Shown in pieces: positions 22,000-34,245 of a stretch of 64,000 nucleotides of DNA. Position 1 is the first letter of the stretch. Each line of letters begins with the position of its first letter. Made by a program: the position numbers and the translations under genes. The notes under the pieces are model-generated. The model saw nothing but the letters and a program-made list of their open reading frames with translations. It ran no database searches and was not told the DNA's origin. Origin of the DNA: Blasia pusilla (taxonomy: Eukaryota > Marchantiophyta > Marchantiopsida > Blasiales); the NCBI GenBank assembly GCA_050084515.1, contig CM114272.1, positions 17,174,001-17,238,000 on the forward strand, read 5' to 3'.

Positions 22000-24396
22000 G
22001 AAAATAAAAAGTCACAAAATCACTGAAATCTTTACAAACCTTAGAGATACAAAGTGGCCTAGTCCGTCCGTCCGCTCACAAAAGAGCTTCAATGGAACCT
22101 GAACATGGAGATGACTCGACATACGAGAATGCGCCACCACGCTGGCTCCCAACTATTTCACTACTCGAGAAACTAGGGTTTTTTACCTAATTTTCTTTAT
22201 TTCTACTAATAGAAAAAAAATCCGGGTGCTGCGCCCTTAGACCCCCGCGTTGTATAGGCATATCAGGGGCTGCGCCCCGCACCTTGATGCAATGTAGGGT
22301 TAGATAATCCTACTAACGCTACTTTGTAAACCACCTATGTCATATTACTACTTCCCTACCACTTCCCTGAACCTAGGTTTTCAAGTTCTAAGAGCACATA
22401 CTCTCTTCATTAAAACAAAACTTTTGAAGCGTAGCTTCTTTCTTGCATGGGACACCTTATGAGCATGGACAACAAAATCTTGATTTGTCAAGTAGCCAAG
22501 TCTCAACCCTGAGGAGGTATCTCTATTTCCTTGCTTAACTTGGGCTTCGCTTCTTTATCACCCTCTTCATGAAATCTGATTGAATGGTCGGTGTATGGCA
22601 ATCATGGCAACTAAGATCTTCGAACCCACCACCAACCATGGAAACTAATGGGCATGATCGATTTCGAAATACCCCATCTATCATCACTATTATTCCAAAA
22701 CTAGGATTGAATACCCTAACCTTTCTATGGGGCTCTACATACCAACAGTTTCCCATTGTTTGGTCATCCAAGAGGCCCTTCACATTCACGTGAAGACTTT
22801 CTTGCTTGATTATAACCTCTATTTTTTCCTTCCAAAATCCCCAACAAAGAGTGGACAGACTCAAATCAACCCCGCTTTCCTCACCTGAAGGTAATATTGG
22901 GCCTGGTTAGTCGAGTTTTCCCTCAGATCTCCTTTGAACCAGCGATAGACTCTTCTCTCGGTTTATATCTCTCTTAGTAACCTTGGCTGGTCTATCAAGT
23001 TTTCCACTTCTTTAAGCCAGCTTTTGGTTGTTCACTTTTACTCTACTAGCTTCTATATGCTTTGAACTAGCTAAGTGTTGGCCCAAGTTGAATTCTAGAT
23101 TGTGTTGTACAGGGCACAAGGTGAACTTCCTCCCATCGACCTACACGACTATGAAGGAAAATGGTCAATAGTGGGATCATGAGTATCCCCAAGAATTTCA
23201 AAAGGTTTCTTCAAAGTTTCAAACCCTCATTCAACTTCTTCATAATACTCACTCCTGCTTCAACTAGCCTTCTAGAAATTGCTAAAGGATCAATCTCTTC
23301 TCTTGAATTTGGAAAATGTGGAAAATCTTCCAAATTCAAGTTTTGATTGAGCACGAAGTTTTCATGGTGTTTCTCTGTCTTTAAGTGATGACTCTTGAAG
23401 TTACCAAATGTTTGTTGTATCATCCTAGTGTCATTTCATTTAGAAAATTTCTCAAAATCCTTTCCACACTCACCACACGTGAGCTTCCCATGAGGTTTGA
23501 TCCCTACATCCCAAGTTTTTACACTCCATTTGGGACCAAGCATAGCTTTGTCAAATATTTGAGAGCTTCAAGGATTGAGCACACCATGCAAGGCAAGCTT
23601 CTTGGATCATGTAAGTGGATGTAATTTGAACACGACCATTCAAAGAATTGTAGGGCTTAGCAATAGGATTGTTGGATCCTTGAATGGACCCATATGAGCC
23701 GTGGTCCCGGTGTCCCTATTTCGTATTTGGTGGATCTACATTGAAGCACTTATATCGGGGGAGTATGGATGCAAAACTACCTCCAAATCCACCACTTTCT
23801 CTACATTGTTTAAGTTATCCAGATGTTTCCTTTTCTGGCTCCTTCCTCATACTAATACTTGCTCTCAAGAACATGACAAATACCTCCAACGCCTCCAGCA
23901 ACCTCTATGTCTCCCTCAAAGTCCCATTTTACCCTCCCATCTTCTTCATCAAAAAAATTTGAAAGTATGTTTAGAGAGTTTGGCTCAAGGTCCACAAGTT
24001 TTTCCCCTTCTTTGTAAAGCAGAAACTTGCAGGTTTAGATCTAGTTGGCCTAGGACCAGGTTCCAAGATTTGAACTATTCTAATCTTTGTACCCATAAGG
24101 TTTCTGCAAGCCTGCAACAACATTGCAATAGAGGCATTCACCAAAGCATTGTAAATAACACTGCAAGCTTCATAGACATAATCTAAAGTTACGTAAGTTC
24201 GACTCCACATATCCATCTTATATTAACATCTACTTTATCATCACCAAAAATGTAGTCAGTATGTACTTATAGTCCTCTGATTTCAAATTCGCTTCCACAA
24301 GAAGGTCTTTAAGTTTTAAGTTCACCCTCGCTTTCATGTCCTCCTATCCCTTGAACTTCAACAATTATCCATCTACAAAGTCTTCCAAACAATATC
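22000..24396. other. No gene recognised
   Basis: Possibly LTR sequence at the left (see the primer site at 21983) and decayed repeat DNA to the right. A GC-rich hairpin (ggggctgcgcccc) occurs near 22265. The small frames show no domain I can name. Confidence 0.4.
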
Positions 24397-27300
24397 TTAT
24401 AAATGAAAACTAGGTTGAGACTCTAGCTTTGATCTCTTCCAAACACCCTCATCACTACACAATCCTGAACAACAAGGGAAAGTCCATCGATTGAGCACAA
24501 CCAGTTGATTAACAAGATTTAATGATCTCCTCATAGTACATATTTGGGAACCTATAGGTATATCCACACCCACATGACAATTCTCCACATCAAACGAGCA
24601 ATTATCTCCATTTGCAGCAATGGCATCTGTAATCACACCAGCAATAGCTCTCATTTCTTGAGTTTGAAGGCCGCTAATTATACCCTGATTATTATGGCAT
24701 ATTTGTAGAGTGCACTTCAAAGCCACACCTTTCACTCCCAACCACATCAAGAAAACCTCTCTTGTGCCAAGATCTAACATCCAATCAGTTGAGGTGACAT
24801 AGATGTGATGGTTATTCAAATCATAAGACTAGGGATTAATCCAAGGTTGACCCTCCCTGTAGGCTGTGTCCTTTGCATAAATGATGGACACCGCCCTGGT
24901 TGGACAGTGCTTGAGACCGAGATGGGTGTAGAGAGAGAAGCAAGTGAAGGTATCATATGAGAGGAGGAAGACACTCTCATATAGTATGAGTGTTGACCAA
25001 ACAACGTCATTGTGCAGAGCTTCCAAGTGTCAACCAAGAAACTCTTCACCACACCATCTACTTGGAGATCCCCAATAGACATTACTTACAAGTCTAGCAA
25101 CTTTGGGCAATGAATCAAGGCTACTAAATGTGTCAAAAAATTCTTGAGCTACTAGCTTAGCAATATCAGCATATGCTCTTGCTCTGTGAGTTGTGAATTT
25201 TGCGTAGGAGACCAAGTAATGACTAGAGGTTTCATCCCCATCGTGACACAAGGCGTAAGATTTTAGTTGTGTTCCCATCCTGCTTTTCTTATGGTTCAAG
25301 GGGATTTCCCCCGTTCTAAACTTGAACTTGAGCCGGGTTCCCAAGCAAGGGTTTCCCCTCAAATAGTTCTTCAGTTCTTCCTTCTTAGGATATACCGTCA
25401 AAAGAGAAAGGTCAGACATTTTCATGGCTTCCTCCATGTTGTTTTTCCGTGAGCGTTTGCCCACTACTTTGGTTATGGTGTCCATGAATGCTTTCTCATC
25501 TTGCTCCCACAATTTAGGCCCTGTTGGGAGCTTGGATGCTTGCACAATCTCTTGAACCTTTTTTGTCCAAGATTTGGCGTGCTTTACGGGTCTTCTTTGG
25601 GTCGAGGTTTTCCCCATCACCTATTTAGGATAGCGATGGGAGTCCATTGTCTCCAGCTGCCTCCGCTATTTCAACTTGGCGATGTCACGTCTATCCTCCA
25701 AGGGTTCCACACCTAGTTCTGATCTTACACCAACTCGGGTTGTTAGTGATGAAGTTGACATCATACCCGGAAACGCCTTCAGCTGCACAACTTCAAGCCT
25801 ATCCCTTCGTTTGATGTTGGCATCCCACACTGCTGCCCCGTATTCCAGCTAAGGACAAATGGTATGCAAAATGATAGAGCGCATTACTTCTGATGTGATA
25901 TCCCAGCACTCTAGGAATCTCGACAGACCGTTCACCTTCTTGTGGCCTTTCTCAGTAGTCTTCTTAATTTGTGCATTCCACATGCAATCTTCCAGAATTC
26001 TATGCCCAGATAGGTGTATGTAGCCACATGGGGGATCTCTTGTTTGCCCCAATACCACTGTTGGTCTTGGTCCTCCTCCTTGCCATTGAAAATCATCACA
26101 CCGCACTTCAGTATATTTGCCTCCATGCCCCACATGTCACACCAGATTTTGGTCAGGGAGATCATCTATTGGAGTTTCTCTCCTATTTCCTCGAGGCCAC
26201 CAAAGTCATCAGCAAACATGAAGGCAGCAACAAAGTTGTTGCCCACCCATATGCCTAGTCCACTATCCTCCATTTCTTCCAATAGGGAATTCACAAAAAT
26301 GTTGAAGAGGGTGGGGGAGAGCGGGCATCCTTGAGCCACTCCTTGCTTGATGTCGAATGTCCCCTCTTTTGGCCATTCACGTAACTATACTCCTTGTGTT
26401 CTGGCACATCTTCTCCACCATCCTCCACATTTTCCCTCTCACCGCCTTCCACAAGCTATAAAATAGCCCGTCATGCCATACAGTTGTCTTATGCCTTCTT
26501 GAGGTCCAAGAAGAAGCAATTGGTGGGTTTCCCCTCTTTTTTCCTACCTTGGATAATTTGACTAAAGGTGAAGATGTGATCCACGCATCCATGGGCTTGC
26601 CGAAAGCTAGCCTAGCCTTCCTTGATGACAAAATTCTCCTCCAGGTACACAAAGATCCTATTGTTGAGTGTACGGAAAAGGAGCTTCCCGACTACGCTCA
26701 ATAATGTAATACCCCTGTAGTTTCTAGGGTCTTCTTGCTCACCCTTCTTGAAGAGGTTCATGATGACACCCACCCGCCATCTTTGTGGGATGACTTATGC
26801 CCGCTGGACAGGTTGAAGAGACTCACTAGAGAACGAGCCATAGCAAAGATCGCCATACTTCAACAACTCATTCACAAGCTCATCACCATCGCCGACTTTG
26901 TGGTTCACAAGTTCTTTGATCGTTGTTCTCCCATCTCAGCCAAGGAGAACCAATCATTATATGGGTTGACTTGCTTAACCTCATCATCTAGCTTCTCCTA
27001 TTGTATCTTAAGAAAATCCTCCACCACCTCTCAAGTTCTCGCTCTGCAAGGGATGTCCGAGCGGGCTTCGCCTAACTCCTTGTAATGGTCTTCCAACACA
27101 TGTCGGATCTGTTTAGCCATGGTCACCATTCCACCATCTTTTCTCTTCAAGTCCCTCACGTCGTTTTTATCCCTGGCCTTGCTCAATTTCTGCACTTCCA
27201 TCCTGAACTTTTTCTGATTCTCAGTGAAATATTTCTCAATGATGGATGAGTATGTCGCTTGGTTCAATTTCTTCTTGTGCATGCACACAAGAAGACGGGT

Positions 27301-28960
27301 TTCCTTGCGTAGGGCCACAAACTCTGCCCACAAGGATGCATTGTCCCTCGCTTTGGCACTTGTTACATATGCTTCCATTCGTTTGGCAATTGCTGCCTTA
27401 AGTTCCAAGGACCAACATTTGAAGGCTCTACTGCATATTATCAAATTCTTGCCGACAGCAATCTCGGTGGCATCTTTCACTCCACACTCCCACTATGCCA
27501 GCACCATGTCCACAGTTGTTCTTGCAAACCCAAAGGTCTTGAGGGTAGATTCAATGAAAGTGTCAAATACCAAGAGATTTTCTTCCAGCTTTCCAATGTA
27601 CACCTTCTTGTTGCCCTCATCTTGGAACTCCTCTATCCTCCATTTCTTGATCACTCTCTTCACTGGTTTGGTCGAGCATTTTAGCCTTTGTTGCAACTCT
27701 GTCCAAACCAATGAATGATCTGATCATCTAATGTCTATCGCATCCACTGTGATCTTCCCACTGCGTGTGTAGAGTTCCTCATCCACAACTATGTAGTCCA
27801 CAATGGAGCTTTCATTCTCCTTGAAGTTGACCCTAGTCCAAGTCAAGGAACCCTCCTTATGCCTATTATTCAGTGCCATTAGTTGAAGTTCCCTCAACAT
27901 CGTGATCAGTCGTGTGCCATTGCCATTCACTCTCACATCTCCAAACGTCGCGATGTCCGCTTAGGGATCAGTGCCTTGCCCCACCCAACTATCGAAGTCT
28001 CCTAGCAAGACTATGTTCCCCTTTTTCCGGAACCCAAGGCAATCAGTTTTCACACTATCAAATGATGCTCTTATTACACCAGCAGATTAATTGTTTGTAG
28101 GCATGTAAATACACCCAATATACATGTCTTGTGAGTTGCACTCTGCTCGGAATTTGACCCATACGCTGTGTTCATACTCGAGCCCTGTGCTGATGATCTC
28201 ACACCTGTCCACCATGAAGTCTCTGACGAAGAACCCGACACCCTTCATGCCTCTGTTGTTATCCGCCTTGGTGTTGCACATCTTTCCAAACCATGCATAG
28301 TGTGGTACATGGGGTATCTCCATTAACTTGGTTTCCCGAGTTTCCTGACCACCGCATATATGTATTTGATTTTTCAGCAAAAATTCAGCAACCTCTAGTT
28401 GCTTCATTGCATGAGTCATCCCACGAAGTTTCAAGTGCCCCAACGGAGACCTATCACTAAGTGGGTTAGGGGTCGGCGGGCACGCTTTTGGCGAGGTATG
28501 GTGCTTGCAACATGGAACCTCTTCATGTGCAGGCTCTTCATTGCTGGTTCCTTGGAGAGCACTAAAGATATTAGGTGTGTAGATCACCAATGGTTTTGTG
28601 GAGATGGGCCTTTCCTTCAAGCTGGAACCACCCTCGACTACCATAACCCTCTAGTTGTAGGCACGTCTTAGTTCTTGAGACACTTGGTTTTTGTGGCAAG
28701 CCAAGTATTGGCCTCCTCTGCCCTTGATAGATGCCTTGAAGGTACATTTACGGCCATTCATCATCCAAGTAACCCTAGCAGTAGCCAAGAATTCAAAGCC
28801 CAAGTTGCGCACATATTCTTAAATGAGATGAAGTCTGTTGTGGGACGTACACTCAAAATGATCATGTGGAACGGTGGTCTCCTCCTATACACCAGATTGA
28901 ACTCTCTGCCCACATCTGAACTGCCGGGGGCCTTTGATCGTCTCACATAAACATGCCCGT
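24397..28960 (-). pseudogene. LINE (non-LTR retrotransposon) ORF2: endonuclease, RT, zinc finger, RNase H-like
   Basis: Reading the minus strand downward: an AP-endonuclease-like domain in 28087-28644 (RGMKGVGFFVRD, GCIYMPTNN) continues to 27724-27936 (SIVDYIVVDEELY) and a DHS-type end near 27711. A helical linker follows at 27031-27480. The reverse transcriptase has GVAQGCPLSPTLFNIF at about 26300 and catalytic FADD near 26200. The frame 25030-25620 resembles the RT-associated zinc region (FRTGEIPLN, ALCHDGDE), though one expected Cys appears as Tyr. After it, 24397-24819 has a TD...QTQE pattern suggestive of an RNase H domain. Many stops and shifts make it dead. Upstream 28675-28960 may be the N-terminal or ORF1 part. 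No poly(A) tail is visible at the 24400 end. Confidence 0.8.
25030..25620 (-). pseudogene. LINE RT C-terminal and zinc-binding region
   Basis: The longest open piece of the LINE (196 residues). It starts with basic MMGKTSTQRRPVKHAKSW, has LRGNPCLGTRLKFKFRTGE, then a degenerate CxxC...H...C-like segment (YALCHDGDETSSHYLV). This layout matches the zinc-binding region that follows reverse transcriptase in plant LINEs. One cysteine position is Tyr and another Tyr replaces the last Cys, both explainable by single G-to-A changes. Confidence 0.65.
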
Positions 28961-29503
28961 ATTCCCCACCCAGCTTGGGGATGCTGAGCTTTGGTATGCA
29001 CCTTTGATAGGTGAACTAATACTCCTCACAAGCTTGGGAGGACGGAGATATATTTGGCTCAAGGCCGCTGATTCTATGTAGAGGTTTGGCAAACAACTGA
29101 TTTAGGATCTGGGGAGAATGTTTAAGCTCCCAGCCCGAGAGTCCAGACAGGGACTCGCTATCCTATTTGTGTAGAGGGGCTACCTCTAAGCGGTAGGGTG
29201 CCCAAAGAGAGCCCGCTTGTTAGCCCCAGAGATCATCACTACCTGCCAAGGTGAACAACCCTGGCATTAAGCTGTAGAGGAGAGCCCGTGAATCTAGCTT
29301 CAAAAGAAGGAGAGGTCTCTAATTCTCCAACTAAGTCCACTAGACACCTTACTTGTGGCACAACTGCCACAAGTCACACGGATTACACGACACACTAATC
29401 CATACCTACCAACCAGGGGAACGACATCGCAAGCTCACTACATGTTCCAACTACAACAATGGGCAACTCGATAGAGAGTATTGCTATATTTCTTGCACGC
29501 AGT
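28961..29503. other. No gene recognised
   Basis: Sequence between the LINE and the gypsy gag fragment. It could be LINE 5' leader on the minus strand, but I see no motif to support that. Confidence 0.35.
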
Positions 29504-30195
29504 TCACTCTTTATAAGCTACCCAGGAGCAACGCTTTAGAACATGTCGTCCTAACATAACAGGCCTGTGGAGACTTGTAGTTTTGGGGTTTAAGGAACCA
29601 CTCTGCCGCATCCGCACGCATTCCACTGTGTCGCGCAACCCTTGGTACTCCGGAGTGAACCGATCCCCAATCAACTCCTTGAACTCCTCCCAACTCAGAG
29701 GTGACTCGCCGTCCAGATATTCCTCTCGTTGAGCTGTCCACCATTGTAGAGCATGATCCTTCAAGAAAGTAACGGCTACCGTCACCTTGTCCTGCTCAGT
29801 AGCCCTCTGCGCCTCGAAGTACACTTCCAGTTCCGTAAGGAAATCCTTCACTTTCCGCGAGCGCCCCACTCTAGTGAATGGCGTGGGCAGGTTCGTCTTG
29901 CAGAGCTTTTTGCCCGCACCCGGGTTTCGAGTGGCCTCTAACTCTGCAATCCGCTTGCTTTGCTAGGACATCTGCTCCACCAACACCTTCAATAAGTCCA
30001 ATGTCTGGCTCGACTCGGTCCGTTCTCGAAGTTTGGGCCCACTGCCCGCTGGAAGGATTCGCCTCAAACGTCCTCAATCGGCGTTGGCTCTTGAGTCTCC
30101 GTCTCCTCTATAGCTTCACGGTCCGGCATTGGTTCCTCTCTTGGTTCACGTTGCTTGATTCGGCGCTTCTTGGGTTGTTCTCCCTCGATCGCCAT
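29504..30195 (-). pseudogene. Truncated gag of a second gypsy family
   Basis: Start ATG at 30195 gives a basic N-terminus (MAIEGEQPKKRRIKQREPRE) that hits a stop at 30065. A shifted frame then has a short helical stretch (RIAELEATRN) with one TAG, and 29504-29869 encodes the classic retrotransposon gag core (FLKDHALQWWTAQ, SWEEFKELIGDRFTPEYQG). Homology ends near 29590, where unrelated sequence takes over, so the rest of gag and all of pol are deleted. It lies immediately inside the LTR at 30345-31348 and is its gag. Confidence 0.85.
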
Positions 30196-30330
30196 TTCCA
30201 AGCCAACTCACTCAGATCTCCTCCTCGTTTCTTGCGTCCCTCCTCGAGCGTCTGAGTCTAGCCGCTACCTTGAGTCTCCCCAAGCATCCGGTTGATTCCA
30301 CGACCTCAAGTTCTCGCTCACCAAGGATTA

Positions 30331-30342
30331 GCTCTGATACCA
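30331..30342 (-). other. Met-tRNA primer-binding site
   Basis: gctctgatacca, complement of TGGTATCAGAGC, two bases inside the LTR that begins tgtcgc at 30345. It fixes the orientation (minus) and the 5' LTR identity. Confidence 0.9.
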
Positions 30343-30344
30343 CT

Positions 30345-31348
30345 TGTCGCACCCCTACTCTCCTTGAACGTCAATCTTTAGTGTTGCGGGAGCGTACGTT
30401 CAGTAGGTCACAAACTCATCGCTGATCTGCACCCAAACACACACTCTCGTTAGTCGGGTCTGGGCCAACCAGCATTCCAACCCACCGAGTCCTCAACTCG
30501 GCGTCTCATCAAGCTCAACCTTCCTTAGTTCCTAGTTTCCAAAACATGGCAAGTCCTTCAAGACTTGGAACAGACTTCCTGGTTAGTCCAGGGATCTGAA
30601 ACAAAGACTTTGCGCGCCTAGCGATCCCAACTGTTCAACGGTCCTCGGGTGAGTTCCGAACCGAGACCCAAGTAATTGAGTCGCGGGGTGGAATCCAAGA
30701 GGGATGTCTAAAATCGCCTCAATGGACTTGGTGCAGGTTTTCCAACCCAACCCCCAAACTCGCGTTCCGTTCCATGCCCTTGAGCCGCCCCGCGGCGCCC
30801 AAAGTGGGGTTTGGGTTCCAAGCACTCTCGGAGACCTTCCCCTTTACTAGTACTTTTGGTTTTCTCCAATAACCCTTCCCCTTTAGGAAAAGAGGGTCGG
30901 GCCCTTCATTGTGGCCCTCAACCCGACTCCACTTACAGTCGTTTTCGGGTCGTATCTCGGCCGCTGCTTATGCGTTTGCAGCGATATTTAATGCGTTTGG
31001 ATCGGCTCTCTATAAGCTTTCCAACGCACTCTTATTTGCTCCAAACGCATCTTGTCGCTAAAAGTTATGGCCATAAATACAGTCGGAAACTCTCAAACGC
31101 TAGTGGCGTTCCAAATCCGGATCTTTCCTTTGGCAACCCACTTCCTAGACTCGACTTCTTTCAAGTCTCATTCCGCGTTTGGTCCAGGTTGCTCAGTCGC
31201 GACCATAACATCTGAACGTGACTCCTCGCTCGCGTCTCGTCTCTTGTCTCCTCTTTGAGACAACTCCAACGCGCAAACCATCTTAGCGTAAGCCCGCTAA
31301 TGTTCCGATGTTCCGCTTGGCACTTGTTTGGTCATGAGGGTCGCGACA
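30345..31348 (-). repeat. ~1-kb LTR of second gypsy family (5' LTR)
   Basis: 1004 bp with inverted ends tgtcgc...gcgaca. It has two further near-copies at 31573-32574 and 51297-52297. The primer site and gag lie on its left, so it is the 5' LTR of a minus-strand element whose 3' part is gone. Confidence 0.9.
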
Positions 31349-31572
31349 ACTAGGGTGTGCGGACCAACAAGATGAAGAGTCTAGAGGATTTTCAACGGAG
31401 ATCGTGTGAGACTCTGAGGGAGGCGTTCACGCACATGCGACGGTTGGTCGTTGCCACATATGGGATGAGTGAGGCGCAGTCATTACAACATTGGTGCGGA
31501 GTGAGGAGCAGGTGGTGACCATGGGATTTTCGCGGGATTCGATGGGTTGACGAGTAGGAGTAGGCCCACAAG
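31349..31572 (+). pseudogene. Plus-strand gypsy gag fragment
   Basis: The plus strand reads MKSLEDFQRRSCETLREAFTH... and LVVATYGMSEAQS, resembling gag of the methyltransferase-bearing gypsy family in opposite orientation. It is cut by the ~1-kb LTR at 31573 and appears to continue at 32575. Similarity is modest. Confidence 0.45.
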
Positions 31573-32574
31573 TGCCGCGCCCCTACTCTCCTTTGAACGT
31601 CAATCTTTAGTGTTGCGAAGCGTCGTTGAGAGGGTCACTTAACTCATCGCCGATCCGCACCCAAACACGCACTCGTTAGTCGGGTTTGGCCAACCGGCGT
31701 TCCAACCCACGGAGTCCTCAACTCGGCGTCTCATCAAGCTCAACCTTCCTTAATTCCTAGCTCCCAACACATGGCAAGTCCTTCAAGACTTGGAACAGAC
31801 TTCCTGGTTAGTCCAGGGATCTGAAACGGCACTTACACGCCTAGCGATCCCAACTGTTCAACGGTCCTCGTGTGAGTTCCAAACCGAGACCCAAGTAATT
31901 GAGTCGCGGCGTGAAATCCAAGAGGGATGTCTAAAATTGCCTCAATGGACTTGGTGCAGGTTTTCCAACCCAACGCCCAAACTCGCGTTCCGTTCCATGT
32001 CCTTGAGCCGCCCCGCGGCGCCCAAAGTGGGGTTTGGGTTCCAAGCACTCTCGGAGACCTTCCCCCTTACTAGTACTTCTGGGGTTCTCCAATAACCCCT
32101 CCCCTTTGGGGAAAAGAGGTTCGGGCCCTTCATTGTGGCCCTCAACCCGACTCCACTTACAGTCGTTTTTGGGTCGTATCTCGGCTGCTGCTTATGCGTT
32201 TGCAGCGATCTTTGGTGCGTTTGAACCAGATCTCTATAAGCTTTCCAACGCACTCTTATTTGCTCCAAACGCATCTCGGCGCTAAAAGTTATGGCCATAA
32301 ATACAGTCGGAAACTCTCAAACGCTAGTGGCGTTCCAAATCCGGATCTTTCCTTTGGCAACCCACTTTCTAGACTCGACTTTTTTCAAGTCTCATTTCGC
32401 GTTTGGTCCAGGTTTCTGAGTCGCGACCATAACACCTGAAACGAGATTTCTTGCTCGCGTCTTGTCTCTTGTCTCTCTTTGAGACACCTCCAACGCCAAG
32501 AAACCATCTTAGCGTGAGTCCGCTAATGTTCCGATGTTCCGCTTGGTACTTGTTTGGTCATGAGGGTCGCGACA
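31573..32574 (-). repeat. Solo ~1-kb LTR of second gypsy family
   Basis: 1002 bp, highly similar to 30345-31348, with ends tgccgc (one mutation) and gcgaca. It has no internal region, so it is a solo LTR, apparently inserted in gypsy gag. The flanks (cacaag and acgggt) show no clear 5-bp duplication. Confidence 0.85.
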
Positions 32575-33158
32575 ACGGGTGCCCTAGTATACACCGATAC
32601 CACGGAAGCATGCTGATGGGCTCAGAGAGCAGGCGGGTATCATGAGGCGATGAGGCACAAACAGACGACATATGTTTCCAAGGGCTGTGGTTGGCTTGTT
32701 GGACGTATAGTGAGTCACCTAGGGAGAGGGATTGCCCATAGCATGGGAGAGGACCATGGGCGCCTCCGATTGCTCAGGAGCCACAGAGGATGTACCCATC
32801 ACAATTGCAGTGTGATCATTGTCACTGATATGGTCTTACAGGGATAGATGTTTTGATCTTTGCGGAGCGGTACGTCTAGAGGTAGGCAGAGGGCCTGGGG
32901 GCGAGAGAGTTGGTGGAGATCAAGGAATTGATGATTGTGGTGGTAGAGTTCCACCACCAGTGAGGGGAGATGATGGACGTGCACTTGATGCTGCCCTCCT
33001 CACTCGCATCGTTGAGGGGTCCCAATGTATATGCGTGAGTATGTTTCATTTATGTGTGGATCTACCCGTATGTTGGGGAAGATCGATGTTGTGTGATATG
33101 TAGATGTGATCAGCAATGCGGATTGTGTAGCGATGTGTATGTGCACAAATGGAGAAAA
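32575..33158 (+). pseudogene. Plus-strand gypsy gag and LTR-unit fragment
   Basis: The plus strand around 32690-32890 matches the complement of the gag zinc-knuckle region at 16500-16700 (IAHSMGEDHGRLRLLRSHRG; then a degenerate knuckle and RDRCFDL). From about 33040 to 33150 it matches the reverse complement of the 139-bp unit at 11101-11239 (gggaagatcgatg...gtgtagcgatgtgtatg). Gag is thus joined almost directly to the element's terminal unit, with all of pol deleted. The Helitron begins right after. Confidence 0.7.
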
Positions 33159-33490
33159 TCTATACTATAATGCGAGGAGGGGGTTTACCTCTTATGTTTT
33201 TTTTTTTTTCCCAAAGAAGTGAAGCCCTCCATAAGCAATCATCTTGAAATGGCCGTTTTGAAGAAAAAGTTAAAACAAATAAAAAAAACCAAATCTATGG
33301 GAAAGTTCGGAGGGGATTACTTCTTATCTCACACGAGAGAAAGAGTTAAAAATTGGATATGAGCGTATATTTGGAGGGGATGTTATTTCACGAAAGAGTT
33401 AAAATTTCTAGATGATCTTCTATTTGAATAGACAACCTTATATTTGGAGGGGTCCTATTTCACGAAGATTTTATTTGATCCGAAAGTTGT
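33159..33490 (+). repeat. Helitron 5' terminus and subterminal repeats
   Basis: The canonical TC start is followed by at least three degenerate direct repeats built on tggaggggat...atttcacgaaagagttaaaa (near 33300, 33370 and 33450). Confidence 0.7.
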
Positions 33491-33915
33491 CACACCCTTT
33501 TGAACTAACGAGCCGTAATATGACACCTATTAGCTCACTAGACGAGTAGAGAAATTTAGAATGGCCCATAAAATATGCGCTCTCTCTAAGTTGGAGCAAC
33601 CTTCACACTATCGCACATAGAGGATCTGAACAACGTGACACAGGAGGTGGTGAAAAGGCATTGAAGGTGGTGAAACTCTGCGCAAGGTGGTGAAATCGTG
33701 GCAAAGGGGCGAAGGGAATTTCAAGGTAAAATTCCGTTGTTTCTGTCAAGTACTTCGAGGTACGGCTCCGCTCTCTCGTTCTCTCGACTCTCAGATATTG
33801 ATGTTGGGCGAAGCCCGCTTCTAGGACTTGAAATGGTTCGGTGGATCTTGTGTTTCCTTTGGCTGAGTTGCGAGTGAGTTTCACTTGAGGTTTTCGGTTC
33901 TGCAATAGAGGTCGC

Positions 33916-33958
33916 ATTTCTGGGACGAAACGCAAAGTATGCGTTTCGTCCCAGAAAT
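33916..33958. repeat. Perfect 19-bp inverted repeat with 5-base loop
   Basis: Left arm atttctgggacgaaacgca (33916-33934), loop aagta, right arm its exact complement (33940-33958). It lies in the Helitron leader; role unknown. Confidence 0.95.
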
Positions 33959-34049
33959 TCTGCCAACTGATTGCCCAAACCCACGAGATGGAAGACTGGT
34001 AGCGGCGTTTTGGCACATTCTATTTGTAGCATCAAAGATCTTTTTCTCT

Positions 34050-34050
34050 C

Positions 34051-34104
<54 letters not shown>

Positions 34105-34143
34105 GGGTCATAGTCGGCGAAATCCGTTCGTCAATTGACTGTG

Positions 34144-34206
<63 letters not shown>

Positions 34207-34245
34207 CGGGCAGTCATAGTCAGCGAAATCCGTTCGTCAATTGAC
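34050..34245. repeat. Duplicated CT microsatellite module
   Basis: Two (CT)n tracts (about 34060-34097 and 34147-34199), each followed by tgtgtg and the near-identical segment gcgaaatccgttcgtcaatt. The whole module is duplicated in tandem with a period of about 100 bp. Confidence 0.9.

Noticed and set aside
33939-34244. 101-codon plus-strand frame rich in SLSLSL
   Set aside because: It is the translation of the CT microsatellite and flanks, not a gene.
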